From Acidibrevibacterium fodinaquatile (GTDB lineage Bacteria; Pseudomonadota; Alphaproteobacteria; Acetobacterales; Acetobacteraceae), in the NCBI RefSeq assembly GCF_003352165.1, contig NZ_CP029176.1, forward strand, positions 3,789,501-3,853,500: 64,000 nucleotides of DNA. The letters are read 5' to 3'. Below are positions 57,309 through 64,000 of this stretch, one piece after another. The notes below the pieces were generated by a model. The model was not told where the DNA came from, did no database searches, and was given only the letters and a program-made list of their open reading frames with translations. The first letter of the stretch is position 1, and the number at the start of each line of letters is the position of its first letter. Position numbers and translations under genes: made by a program.

Positions 57309-58814
57309 TCATCGCGCCGCCGCCGAAGCGGTGGCGAGCGTGGTGGCGAGGTCGGGCATGGCCGCGAGGAAAGCCTCGAGCTTTGTCGCCGCCGCCGCCT
57401 CGCCGATCGCGCCGGCCGGCGCCAGCACCGCGATCAGCGGCACGCCGCCCGCAGCGCCAATCCCGAGACTGCGCGACGCTTGGCGCAGGCGGAGCGTGAT
57501 CCCCGGCCCGGTGGGCTCACCCGCCAGCCACAAGGCGCCGGCGACGACGCGAAACGGTGCCTCGGTCTCCGCCCGGGTCGCGATCAGCCGCCAGGGTTTT
57601 GCGGGGAGCGGCGAAATCACCGCATCATCGGCACCCGCTTCTCCGGTGAGCACGCGCATCACCCGCAGAACGAGGCCAGGATCGGTCCGCGCCGGCAACG
57701 CGGCGACCGTCAGCCGGATCTCTCCGCCGGCGCACAGCAACGCGCGCGTGGTGCCGTTGGCCGCGACAAGCAAGGCTGGCCGCGTCTCGTCCGGGGCGGC
57801 GATGCAGCCGGCTGGCACCGGCAAGGCAAGCCGCACCCCGGAAGCGGCCGCCGCCCCGTCGAGCGCCATGGCGCTGAGCGGCGCGGCCAGCGCCAGGAGA
57901 CCGAGCGCAAGGCCGGGCCAGAGCACCCGCGGTGCCGCAGAAGGACGGGCAGACATTGCCGGCGGCACCGCCATCGGCTCGCGGAACGGCAGCCCGCCGA
58001 GAATGAGAATAAAGGTCACGAAAGCGAAAAAACCCCAGCCATAGATCAGGTGATCAGCGGTCGCGGCGCGGGCGCTGCCAATGATGTGGCCGAGCACGAC
58101 GATGCCGAGCGCGCGCATGCCATTGGCGAGCACCGGGACGATCAGGGACGCGGCGATGAAAACCAGCCGGCGCCCCGGGCTGCGATACATCACGCCGGCA
58201 TAGAGCACCCCGAAAGCGATCGAAGCGACGAGAAAGCGGAGCCCGGCGCAGGCTTCGGCGACGTAGAATTTCCCCTCTGCGATCTCGATCGAAAAACCAT
58301 CCGAGAAATAGGGAATGCCGAGCAGCGTGAGACCGTGATCGATGAAGCCAAGGGTAAAATTCTGCAAAGCCGGCACGAGAAAGCCGCCGAACGGCACTAA
58401 AAAGAACAGATAGAGCGCCGGCCAGAGCAGGCGGCGATAAAAATCCCACCCAAGACTGGCAAGCAACAAGACTTGCACCAGCGCCATCACCGCGAGTTGC
58501 CGCCCTTCCATGATCCCAAGACGCTCGGCGGCGAACCAGATCGCCGCCAGCGGCACGGCGGCGAGGAGTGCCAGCGGCCACGGCCGCGCGAACGCGCCGG
58601 CCAGCATCGCGCGCCGCTCCCAAAGCAACCAGACGGCGATCGGCAGCACCAGAAAACCATGATTATAGGCGGTGGAATCCCACCAGGTCGCGACCGCGGC
58701 TTCGGCCTCGCGGTAAAACGCGAGCGCAAGCAGGATGAAGCCCGCCGTCAGCGCCGGCGCCGCCGGGCGAAACCCCGCCCACCACACGGGCGCCGATATC
58801 GTCGCCGGTCTCAT
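57309..58814 (-). CDS. xrtA: Exosortase A with fused EpsI-like domain
   Basis: 501 residues. About eight membrane helices in the first 290 residues. The catalytic core is visible: VAEACAGLRFLVASIAFGVL with the Cys (about 192), LANGMRALGIVVLGHI with the Arg and His (about 237-252), and IYGWGFFAFV. The C-terminal 190 residues (after about 310) are a soluble EpsI-like domain; XrtA-EpsI fusions are usual in exopolysaccharide loci. XrtA cleaves PEP-CTERM proteins, but no PEP-CTERM protein is found in the window. ATG at 58814 overlaps the sugar transferase stop (ATGA). Confidence 0.92.
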   Translation of the reverse strand: MRPATISAPVWWAGFRPAAPALTAGFILLALAFYREAEAAVATWWDSTAYNHGFLVLPIAVWLLWERRAMLAGAFARPWPLALLAAVPLAAIWFAAERLGIMEGRQLAVMALVQVLLLASLGWDFYRRLLWPALYLFFLVPFGGFLVPALQNFTLGFIDHGLTLLGIPYFSDGFSIEIAEGKFYVAEACAGLRFLVASIAFGVLYAGVMYRSPGRRLVFIAASLIVPVLANGMRALGIVVLGHIIGSARAATADHLIYGWGFFAFVTFILILGGLPFREPMAVPPAMSARPSAAPRVLWPGLALGLLALAAPLSAMALDGAAAASGVRLALPVPAGCIAAPDETRPALLVAANGTTRALLCAGGEIRLTVAALPARTDPGLVLRVMRVLTGEAGADDAVISPLPAKPWRLIATRAETEAPFRVVAGALWLAGEPTGPGITLRLRQASRSLGIGAAGGVPLIAVLAPAGAIGEAAAATKLEAFLAAMPDLATTLATASAAAR

Positions 58815-60037
58815 GCTGGCACCTCCCCGCGCTTCACCGGCACCGCAGCAAATAGGGTATCGAGCGGCGCCAGCGTCTCCTCCCACGCGTAATGGCGTTG
58901 CATCGCCGCCCGCGCCGCCCGCCCGAGCCCCGGATGCCGCCCGGCGAGCACCGCCGAGGCCGCCGCGATCATCGCCGGCGCGTCGTCCGCGACCAGAAGA
59001 TCGCGCCCCGGCGCGGCGGTGATCCCCTCGAACGCCGCCGGTGTCGCGAGCACCGGTCGCGCCATCGCCATCGCCTCCAAAACCTTGTTTTGGATGCCGC
59101 GGGCAATGCGAAGCGGGGCGACGACCAAGGCGGCATGGGCAAGATAGGGCCGCGTGTCGGGCACGCGGCCAGTCACGACGACGCCAGGCAGGCGCGCAAG
59201 CTCACGCACCCCCCGCCCGGGCCGCGCGCCGACGATGTAAAATACCGGCGCCTTCCCGCCCGGCCGTGCCGCGCGCACGCCCGGCAGTACGTCTTTGGCG
59301 AACCAGATGACGGCATCCTGGTTTGGCCGGTAATCCATGGTGCCAGTGAAGACGATTGCGGGGCTACCCTCAAGATAAGGGTTGGGAAGGCCGAGATCGG
59401 GGGCGAAACGAGCGAGATCGACGCCATTGGCGAGCGCGGTCACGCGCCCGCCAAGGTCCGGCGCCAAAAGCGCGAAATGCGCGCATTCCGCCGCCGAAAC
59501 CAGCAGCGTATGGTCGAACTCGGCGGCGGCGGCGCGCTCGAGGGCAAGCAAGGTGCGCGCCTCGCGGGCATAGAGCCAGCGCCCCGGCCAGGCGCTCGCC
59601 TGTGCGTAAGCGCGCCATTTCTCGGAATCGATATCAACCATGTCGAGAATGCGCCGCCCGCCCCGCCTTCCCATCACGTAGGGCGCCATCGCCGAGGAAT
59701 AGACGAACACGTCACGAACGCCGCCGGCCCATTTGTCGGCGACCCAGCGGGCGAGGCCGCGATGATGGAAATAATCGCGCGTCAGCGCTCGCCCCGGCCG
59801 CATCGCAAGGAGTGCCGCCAGCCGCCGGCGGCGACGATGCAGCGGAAAACACGCGAGATCAGCACAAAATGTTCGCAAATCCGCGACATGCCGCCAATCT
59901 TCCGGGTCATCGATCAGACAGCCGACATGCACGCGGTGATGGCGCGCGAGATGGCGGAGGATGTGAAAGGCGCGGATCTTCTCGCCCTTGTCCGGCGGAT
60001 AGGGGATGCGATGGCTGAGAAAAAGGAGATCGGCCAT
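58811..60037 (-). CDS. Exosortase A-associated sugar transferase (GT4)
   Basis: 408 residues. DLLFLSHRIPYPPDKGEKIR at the N-terminus is the hallmark of the PEP-CTERM/XrtA-associated sugar transferase family. The middle has LDMVDIDSEKWRAYA, then IVFTGTMDYRPNQDAVIWF (about 225), and the C-terminal half has VVAPLRIARGIQNKVLEAMAM (about 318), a donor-binding motif of GT4. It overlaps xrtA by 4 bp and follows the FemAB gene by 6 bp. Confidence 0.93.
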   Translation of the reverse strand: MADLLFLSHRIPYPPDKGEKIRAFHILRHLARHHRVHVGCLIDDPEDWRHVADLRTFCADLACFPLHRRRRRLAALLAMRPGRALTRDYFHHRGLARWVADKWAGGVRDVFVYSSAMAPYVMGRRGGRRILDMVDIDSEKWRAYAQASAWPGRWLYAREARTLLALERAAAAEFDHTLLVSAAECAHFALLAPDLGGRVTALANGVDLARFAPDLGLPNPYLEGSPAIVFTGTMDYRPNQDAVIWFAKDVLPGVRAARPGGKAPVFYIVGARPGRGVRELARLPGVVVTGRVPDTRPYLAHAALVVAPLRIARGIQNKVLEAMAMARPVLATPAAFEGITAAPGRDLLVADDAPAMIAAASAVLAGRHPGLGRAARAAMQRHYAWEETLAPLDTLFAAVPVKRGEVPA

Positions 60038-60043
60038 GGCGGA

Positions 60044-61087
60044 TCAGCCAGTCCCGCGCACAATCGGCGGGCCGAGGACATTGGCGAGCGCAAGCGGCAG
60101 CCGCTTCCAGGTCGCGATCATCAAACGGTATTTCGGGTTGAGCGGGTTGGTGTCGGGGATCGCCGCGCCCTCGGCGAGGAGATAGCGATAGCGGAGCGGG
60201 GTCGGCGAAAATCCCCAGTTTTTCTTGAAGGAAAACGCGCCGGTGCCAAGCTTGCTGCGTCCGAAATCAAAGAGCCGCACACCGCGCGCCGCAGCCCTGC
60301 GCATCACCTCCCAATACATGAAATCATTCGCCGCCCGCGAGCGCGCCCGTTCGGTGCCGCCGCCGTAATAGGGCAGAACCTCGTCACGAAAATAGAAATT
60401 CAGCACCGCCGCAACCGGCGCCCCGTCATCGAGGACGGTGAGGATATCGGCGCAATCGGCGAAAATCTCGAGCAGCAGGCGGAAATAGCGGCGGGAAAAC
60501 ACCGGGGTGCCGAGATTGCGCACGCTCTCGGCATAAATCCGATAAAACGGATCGATGCTCGCGTCGACGCGCGAGGCCAGCCCGTTGCCGATGCCCTTGC
60601 GCACCATCGCCCGCTGCTTGCGCGGGATCGCTTGGAGATTGGCCTCGTCGTCCTCGGTGATCGGCTTGCGGAATGTGACATAGCGCGCCGGCCCCTCGAC
60701 CCAGCCATCGGCGAGCGGCGCGGCCTCGGCGGGACCATGGCGAAATTCGACGCTTGGAACGCCGCATGCGCGCATTTTGTCGGCGGCATAGGCGGTGAGG
60801 GCGGCGGCAGCTTCATCGTCGGCGGCGAGCGGGCCGCCATAGACGCAAAACGGGGTTGAAACCAGCGCATTGCCGAACAGCAGCGAGGTCTTGTGAAACA
60901 GCGGCAAGACGCCAACGATGGCGCCATCGCGTTCGGCGAAGGCATAAAGCGGCGCATGGCCGAAAGCGCGCGCAATCACGTCACGCCAAGCGGCGCGATG
61001 AAAAAACGTGCTGGCGGGGAAGGCGGCAACGAACGCATCCCAAGCGGCGTCAGCGCGTTCGGTCAGCGGTTTGACGGTGACGGCCAT
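60044..61087 (-). CDS. FemAB family protein, XrtA/PEP-CTERM-associated
   Basis: 347 residues with two GNAT-like halves. FPASTFFHRAAWRDVIARAF (about 24), SLLFGNALVSTPFCVYGGPL (about 67), EANLQAIPRKQRAMVRKGIG (about 145) and ANDFMYWEVMRRAAARGVRLFDFGRSK (about 255-281) are characteristic of the exosortase-locus FemAB family; its substrate is unknown. The ATG at 61087 starts the conserved part; an in-frame extension to 61366 is a shadow of the deacetylase gene. Confidence 0.92.
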   Translation of the reverse strand: MAVTVKPLTERADAAWDAFVAAFPASTFFHRAAWRDVIARAFGHAPLYAFAERDGAIVGVLPLFHKTSLLFGNALVSTPFCVYGGPLAADDEAAAALTAYAADKMRACGVPSVEFRHGPAEAAPLADGWVEGPARYVTFRKPITEDDEANLQAIPRKQRAMVRKGIGNGLASRVDASIDPFYRIYAESVRNLGTPVFSRRYFRLLLEIFADCADILTVLDDGAPVAAVLNFYFRDEVLPYYGGGTERARSRAANDFMYWEVMRRAAARGVRLFDFGRSKLGTGAFSFKKNWGFSPTPLRYRYLLAEGAAIPDTNPLNPKYRLMIATWKRLPLALANVLGPPIVRGTG

Positions 61088-61092
61088 CCGGA

Positions 61093-61947
61093 TCAGGCGG
61101 CCAATTGCGCGGCGAAGACGCGGTCCATCCGATCCCAGGCGAAATCGCGCAAAAGCCGCTCGAGACGTCCGGCGGTCTGCGCGAGATTGACGTAATGGCG
61201 GAAGCGGGCGCGGCGCGAGAGCCCCGCGACGCGCGGCTGGGCGGCGTCGATCTCCCAGGGATGGATATAGAAAATCCCGGCGCGCCGCTCCTGCCGATTG
61301 AGCCGGGCGAGACCCTGGCGAAACAGGCGGTAAGGCAGGAGCCGGAAATAGCCGCCGCCCGCGCACGGCAGATTGCGCCCGAGCAGGCGGATGGTGGTCA
61401 TCGGAATTTCCCAGAGCGCGCCATCGGCGGTGCGGAATGGCGTGCGCGGCGCCTCGGGCATGCCGTAAAGATCATGGTGGATCGGATAGACGCTGGAACT
61501 ATAGCGATAGCCCTGTTCGGCAAGCACCGAGAAAGCCCAGGGGTTGCGCTGATTGATCGAAAATGTCGGGGCGCGATAGCCCGCGACCGCGACCCCGCCA
61601 ATCTGTTCGAGAATGGTCTTGGTGCGCGCGATATCGGCGGCGAAGGAGGCGGGGTCGAGGCGATCGACGCGGATATGGTCATAGCCGTGGCTCGCCAATT
61701 CATGCCCGGCGGCGACGATCCGCCGCACCATCGCGGGATGACGCTCGGCGATCCAGCCGAGGGTGAAGAAGGTGCCGCGCACCCCGGCCGCCGCGAAGCG
61801 ATCGAGAAGGCGCGCGACATTGTCCTCGACCCGGCAGGCGATGCCGTCCCAATCGGCGCGCGCGATCACGGAAGACAGCGCCTGGACCTGGAAATAATCC
61901 TCGACATCGACCGTCATTGCATTGGCGATCGCCGTGCTTTCGCCCAT
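61093..61947 (-). CDS. Polysaccharide deacetylase, XrtA-associated
   Basis: 284 residues, NodB homology domain. MTVDVEDYFQVQALS (about 11) supplies the DVED metal Asp, GTFFTLGWIAERHPAMVRRI (about 50), ELASHGYDHIRVDRL (about 72) has the His pair, GYRAPTFSI (about 112) the R-A-P motif, and IFYIHPWEID (about 231) the second His. It deacetylates sugar residues of the exopolysaccharide. The ATG at 61947 follows a GAGGGGAGGGG stretch; a GTG at 61977 overlapping the ATPase stop is a weaker alternative. Confidence 0.92.
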   Translation of the reverse strand: MGESTAIANAMTVDVEDYFQVQALSSVIARADWDGIACRVEDNVARLLDRFAAAGVRGTFFTLGWIAERHPAMVRRIVAAGHELASHGYDHIRVDRLDPASFAADIARTKTILEQIGGVAVAGYRAPTFSINQRNPWAFSVLAEQGYRYSSSVYPIHHDLYGMPEAPRTPFRTADGALWEIPMTTIRLLGRNLPCAGGGYFRLLPYRLFRQGLARLNRQERRAGIFYIHPWEIDAAQPRVAGLSRRARFRHYVNLAQTAGRLERLLRDFAWDRMDRVFAAQLAA

Positions 61948-61973
61948 CACGCGCGCCCCTCCCCTCTCACCGA

Positions 61974-62972
61974 TCACCGCTTGAGACCGATATCGCTGCC
62001 GAGCAGGTCAAGGAGACGCTCGAACACCCGCTCCCGGCGCGCCACCACCTGCTCCAGCGCCTGCACCCGCTGCAGCAGTTCGAACACCATCGAAACCTGC
62101 GGCTGTGCCGGCAGCGCGAGAGATTGGCCGGGCTCAGGCGTCACCGCGACCGGGGTTCCCGCGCCGAGATCGTCGTTCAGTTCGCGCGCCGTGGTTTCGA
62201 CCATCGGCTCGCTGATCTGCGATGTCTCCTCGAGCGCGCCATAGAGCAGAACCCGCGAACAGAGCCGGTTGATGCGGCGTGGCACGCCGCCGGTGTGGCG
62301 ATAGACGGCGGCGAAGGCGCCGGCCTCGAAACTTGGGTTGCTCCCCGACCAGCCGGCGGCCTTGAGACGATACTCGATATAGGCGCGGGTCTCCTCCTCG
62401 TTCAGCGGGCCGAGATGATAGGAGGCAAGAACGCGCTGGCGGAGCTGGTCGAGATCGGGGCTCGCGAGCGTGCGGCGGAATTGCGGCTGGCCGAGCAGGA
62501 TGGTTTGCAACAAGGCGTGCCCGCCATCGGTGATGTTGGAGAGCATGCGCAATTCCTCGAGCGCCGGGATGTCGAGATTCTGCACCTCGTCAACGACGAG
62601 CAGGGTGCGCCGGCCGCAAGCGCGATGGTTGCGCAGCATCGCCTCGAAGTCACGCAGCAAAGCGGCCTTGTCACTGCCATCGATCCCGAACGCGGCGGCG
62701 ATCAGGCGAAAGAGATCATTGCCGGAAACCTGCGTCGTCACGATCCGCGCCAACACATAGCTCGCTTGGTCGATCTCGGAGGCGAGACGTTCGACCAGCG
62801 TCGTCTTGCCGGCGCCGACCTCGCCGGTGATGATGATGAACCCCTCCTCCTGCGACAGGCCATAGACGAGATGGGCGATGGCGCGGCTATGCACGCTCGA
62901 TCCGAAGAAGAAGCGATGATCGGGGGTGAGCTGGAACGGCGGCAGCTCGAGCTTGTAGTATTCCTGGAACAT
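61974..62972 (-). CDS. XrtA-associated AAA ATPase (ExeA-like)
   Basis: 332 residues. MFQEYYKLELPPFQLTPDHR at the N-terminus, Walker A IIITGEVGAGKTTLVERLAS (about 47-66), Walker B TLLVVDEVQNLDIPALEEL (about 122), then SNITDGGHALLQTILLGQPQ and GGVPRRINRLCSRVLLYGA (sensor II). This is the ATPase commonly found in XrtA exopolysaccharide loci, similar to the ExeA/GspA family. The C-terminal 80 residues include a predicted coiled coil (LLQRVQALEQVVARRERVFE). Confidence 0.93.
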   Translation of the reverse strand: MFQEYYKLELPPFQLTPDHRFFFGSSVHSRAIAHLVYGLSQEEGFIIITGEVGAGKTTLVERLASEIDQASYVLARIVTTQVSGNDLFRLIAAAFGIDGSDKAALLRDFEAMLRNHRACGRRTLLVVDEVQNLDIPALEELRMLSNITDGGHALLQTILLGQPQFRRTLASPDLDQLRQRVLASYHLGPLNEEETRAYIEYRLKAAGWSGSNPSFEAGAFAAVYRHTGGVPRRINRLCSRVLLYGALEETSQISEPMVETTARELNDDLGAGTPVAVTPEPGQSLALPAQPQVSMVFELLQRVQALEQVVARRERVFERLLDLLGSDIGLKR

Positions 62973-62979
62973 GCACTCG

Positions 62980-64000
62980 CTATTGAAAGGTTTTGGTCAA
63001 CCCGACGGTCACCATGTTCGCGGTCGCGCTGACGCCGGGCAAATTGCCGAGAAACTCCATATAGGTATATGTCGCGATAGCACTTAACGTTGGACTAATG
63101 GTGTAGGTGAGCGAACTCGATGCCTGGAGGGTGGTGAAATTCTCCGCCGGCTGCCCTGCGACATAAAACGACATCGGCCCATAGGTGAAAGAATTGGTGG
63201 CGGTCAGATCATCGGAAATCGTGTGGGTCCAAGACAGCGTCCCGTAAGACATGCGATCGGAATAAGACAGGATGCCGGGGACGACGGCAATCGCATAATC
63301 GGTCTCGTGGCTCCCGGTGAGCGAGAACGTGTCGCGGTCATAGGCGGTGGTGATGCCGGCGTTAAAAAGCTTGGTCTGGAGCAATCCTTCCTCGAGGGCG
63401 AAGAACGGGTTGGCGACCGCGATCGGCGCGCCGGTCGCGGTCGAGGTGGTCTGTCCGGTCGGCAGCAGCGTCGAATTGGCGAGGTTGTTCTGGATCGCCT
63501 GCGGCGCGGTGTCGAGATATTCGGTGTAATTGGCGTTGATCTTGGTGCGTTTGGTGAGTTGATACTCGCCGTCGAGATAGGGATAGGTAAGGCCGTATTT
63601 GTGGCCGTAGGTCGCGATCACGGTGCTATCGGCGTTGGGCTTCCATTTGAAGCCGACATCCCAGATCGCATCATGGATCGCGATGTCGGGTTGCATGTTG
63701 TAATTGATGTCTTCCCAGCCGCCGCCAAAGAGCAGCGCGAAGCTGTGCGTCAGCGCATAGGAAAATTCGTTGTCATAGATATTCTGATAGGAATCCGGCC
63801 CCATGCCGAAGCCGTTATATTGCTGCAGATCGGCGGTGCTCTGAAGTTGCAGGCGGCCGAGGAAGTTCCCGGTGGTGAATTGCGCCTGCTCCTCGCTGGT
63901 CATCAGATTGCCGTTGAAGGGATTGAAATAGGCGGGATACTGCGAACTTGACGGAATATAGCTATCGACGCCATTGAGCCCGGTCATGCCGAAATTGGTA
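62980..64000 (-). CDS. XrtA-associated outer-membrane beta-barrel protein, partial (runs off right edge)
   Basis: The last 339 residues are visible. They are made of alternating amphipathic strands (LTHSFALLFGGGWEDINYN, TVIATYGHKYGLTYPYLDGE, LSYSDRMSYGTLSWTHTIS) and end in TVGLTKTFQ with a terminal aromatic, as expected for an outer-membrane barrel. The position after the ATPase fits the TIGR03016-type PEP-CTERM-associated family. The 5' part and signal peptide are outside the window. Confidence 0.85.
   Translation of the reverse strand, partial: TNFGMTGLNGVDSYIPSSSQYPAYFNPFNGNLMTSEEQAQFTTGNFLGRLQLQSTADLQQYNGFGMGPDSYQNIYDNEFSYALTHSFALLFGGGWEDINYNMQPDIAIHDAIWDVGFKWKPNADSTVIATYGHKYGLTYPYLDGEYQLTKRTKINANYTEYLDTAPQAIQNNLANSTLLPTGQTTSTATGAPIAVANPFFALEEGLLQTKLFNAGITTAYDRDTFSLTGSHETDYAIAVVPGILSYSDRMSYGTLSWTHTISDDLTATNSFTYGPMSFYVAGQPAENFTTLQASSSLTYTISPTLSAIATYTYMEFLGNLPGVSATANMVTVGLTKTFQ

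Overview
The window is GC-rich, apart from one AT-rich stretch at about 6.2-9.9 kb. Gene content points to an alphaproteobacterium, most likely Acetobacteraceae (Rhodospirillales). The evidence is a Hint_2-type adhesin-like protein, an SBP56/methanethiol oxidase, a complete TonB/ExbBD/receptor block, DUF1491, an alphaproteobacterial-type small SRP RNA and an exosortase A (XrtA) exopolysaccharide locus. I recognise these families from motifs read in the translation; no database search was possible.

Layout. At 0-4.7 kb five minus-strand genes form an exopolysaccharide operon: WalW-like deacetylase, GT4, YdcF/DUF218, a FemAB/CelD-like acyltransferase and a GT4 cut by the window edge. A DEAD-box helicase follows at 5.0-6.1 kb. 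From 6.2 to 15.7 kb lies a surface-glycan block on the minus strand. It holds a CDP-sugar cassette (glucose-1-phosphate cytidylyltransferase, two SDR enzymes, a 3,5-epimerase), a large GT2-GT4 protein broken by a +1 frame change, a SAM methyltransferase, a 67-aa coupled reading frame and a 787-aa protein with two copies of a DUF1796-like domain and a GT9-like tail. From 16 to 21 kb are tandem class I aminotransferases, a double-GNAT protein, a haloacetate-dehalogenase-like hydrolase and a Sel1-repeat protein. From 21.3 to 26.0 kb is a self-contained TonB system. From 26.3 to 29.6 kb are an SRPBCC protein, SufE, a multi-pass membrane protein and SBP56.

From 29.8 to 33.2 kb are a small membrane protein, a nitrilase-family amidase, NAD kinase, DUF1491, IspD and tRNA-Thr(GGT). 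A 1.8-kilo-residue repeat protein with a C-terminal Hint domain fills 33.6-39.1 kb. It is followed by L,D-transpeptidase, recR, ybaB and dnaX, then the SRP RNA gene. From 42.6 to 51.7 kb are an acryloyl-CoA-reductase-like MDR, an M20 carboxypeptidase, a TPP riboswitch with thiC-thiO-thiS-thiG, a DenD-like dehydrogenase and an acyl-CoA ligase. An orphan RND pump occupies 51.7-55.0 kb. The right end (55.4-64 kb) is an XrtA locus: FkbM methyltransferase, GT2, XrtA, sugar transferase, FemAB, deacetylase, AAA ATPase and an outer-membrane barrel protein cut by the edge.

The most unusual features are the frame break at a UGA-C in the GT2-GT4 gene, the duplicated DUF1796-like/GT9 fusion in the AT-rich insert, a three-hairpin MITE-like repeat present three times, paired 12-bp palindromes two helical turns apart upstream of the TonB receptor, a Hint adhesin whose 3' end overlaps an L,D-transpeptidase gene by 187 bp, and ispD overlapping a tRNA gene. 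The two outer glycan loci and the central glycan block suggest a strain that invests heavily in extracellular polysaccharide.
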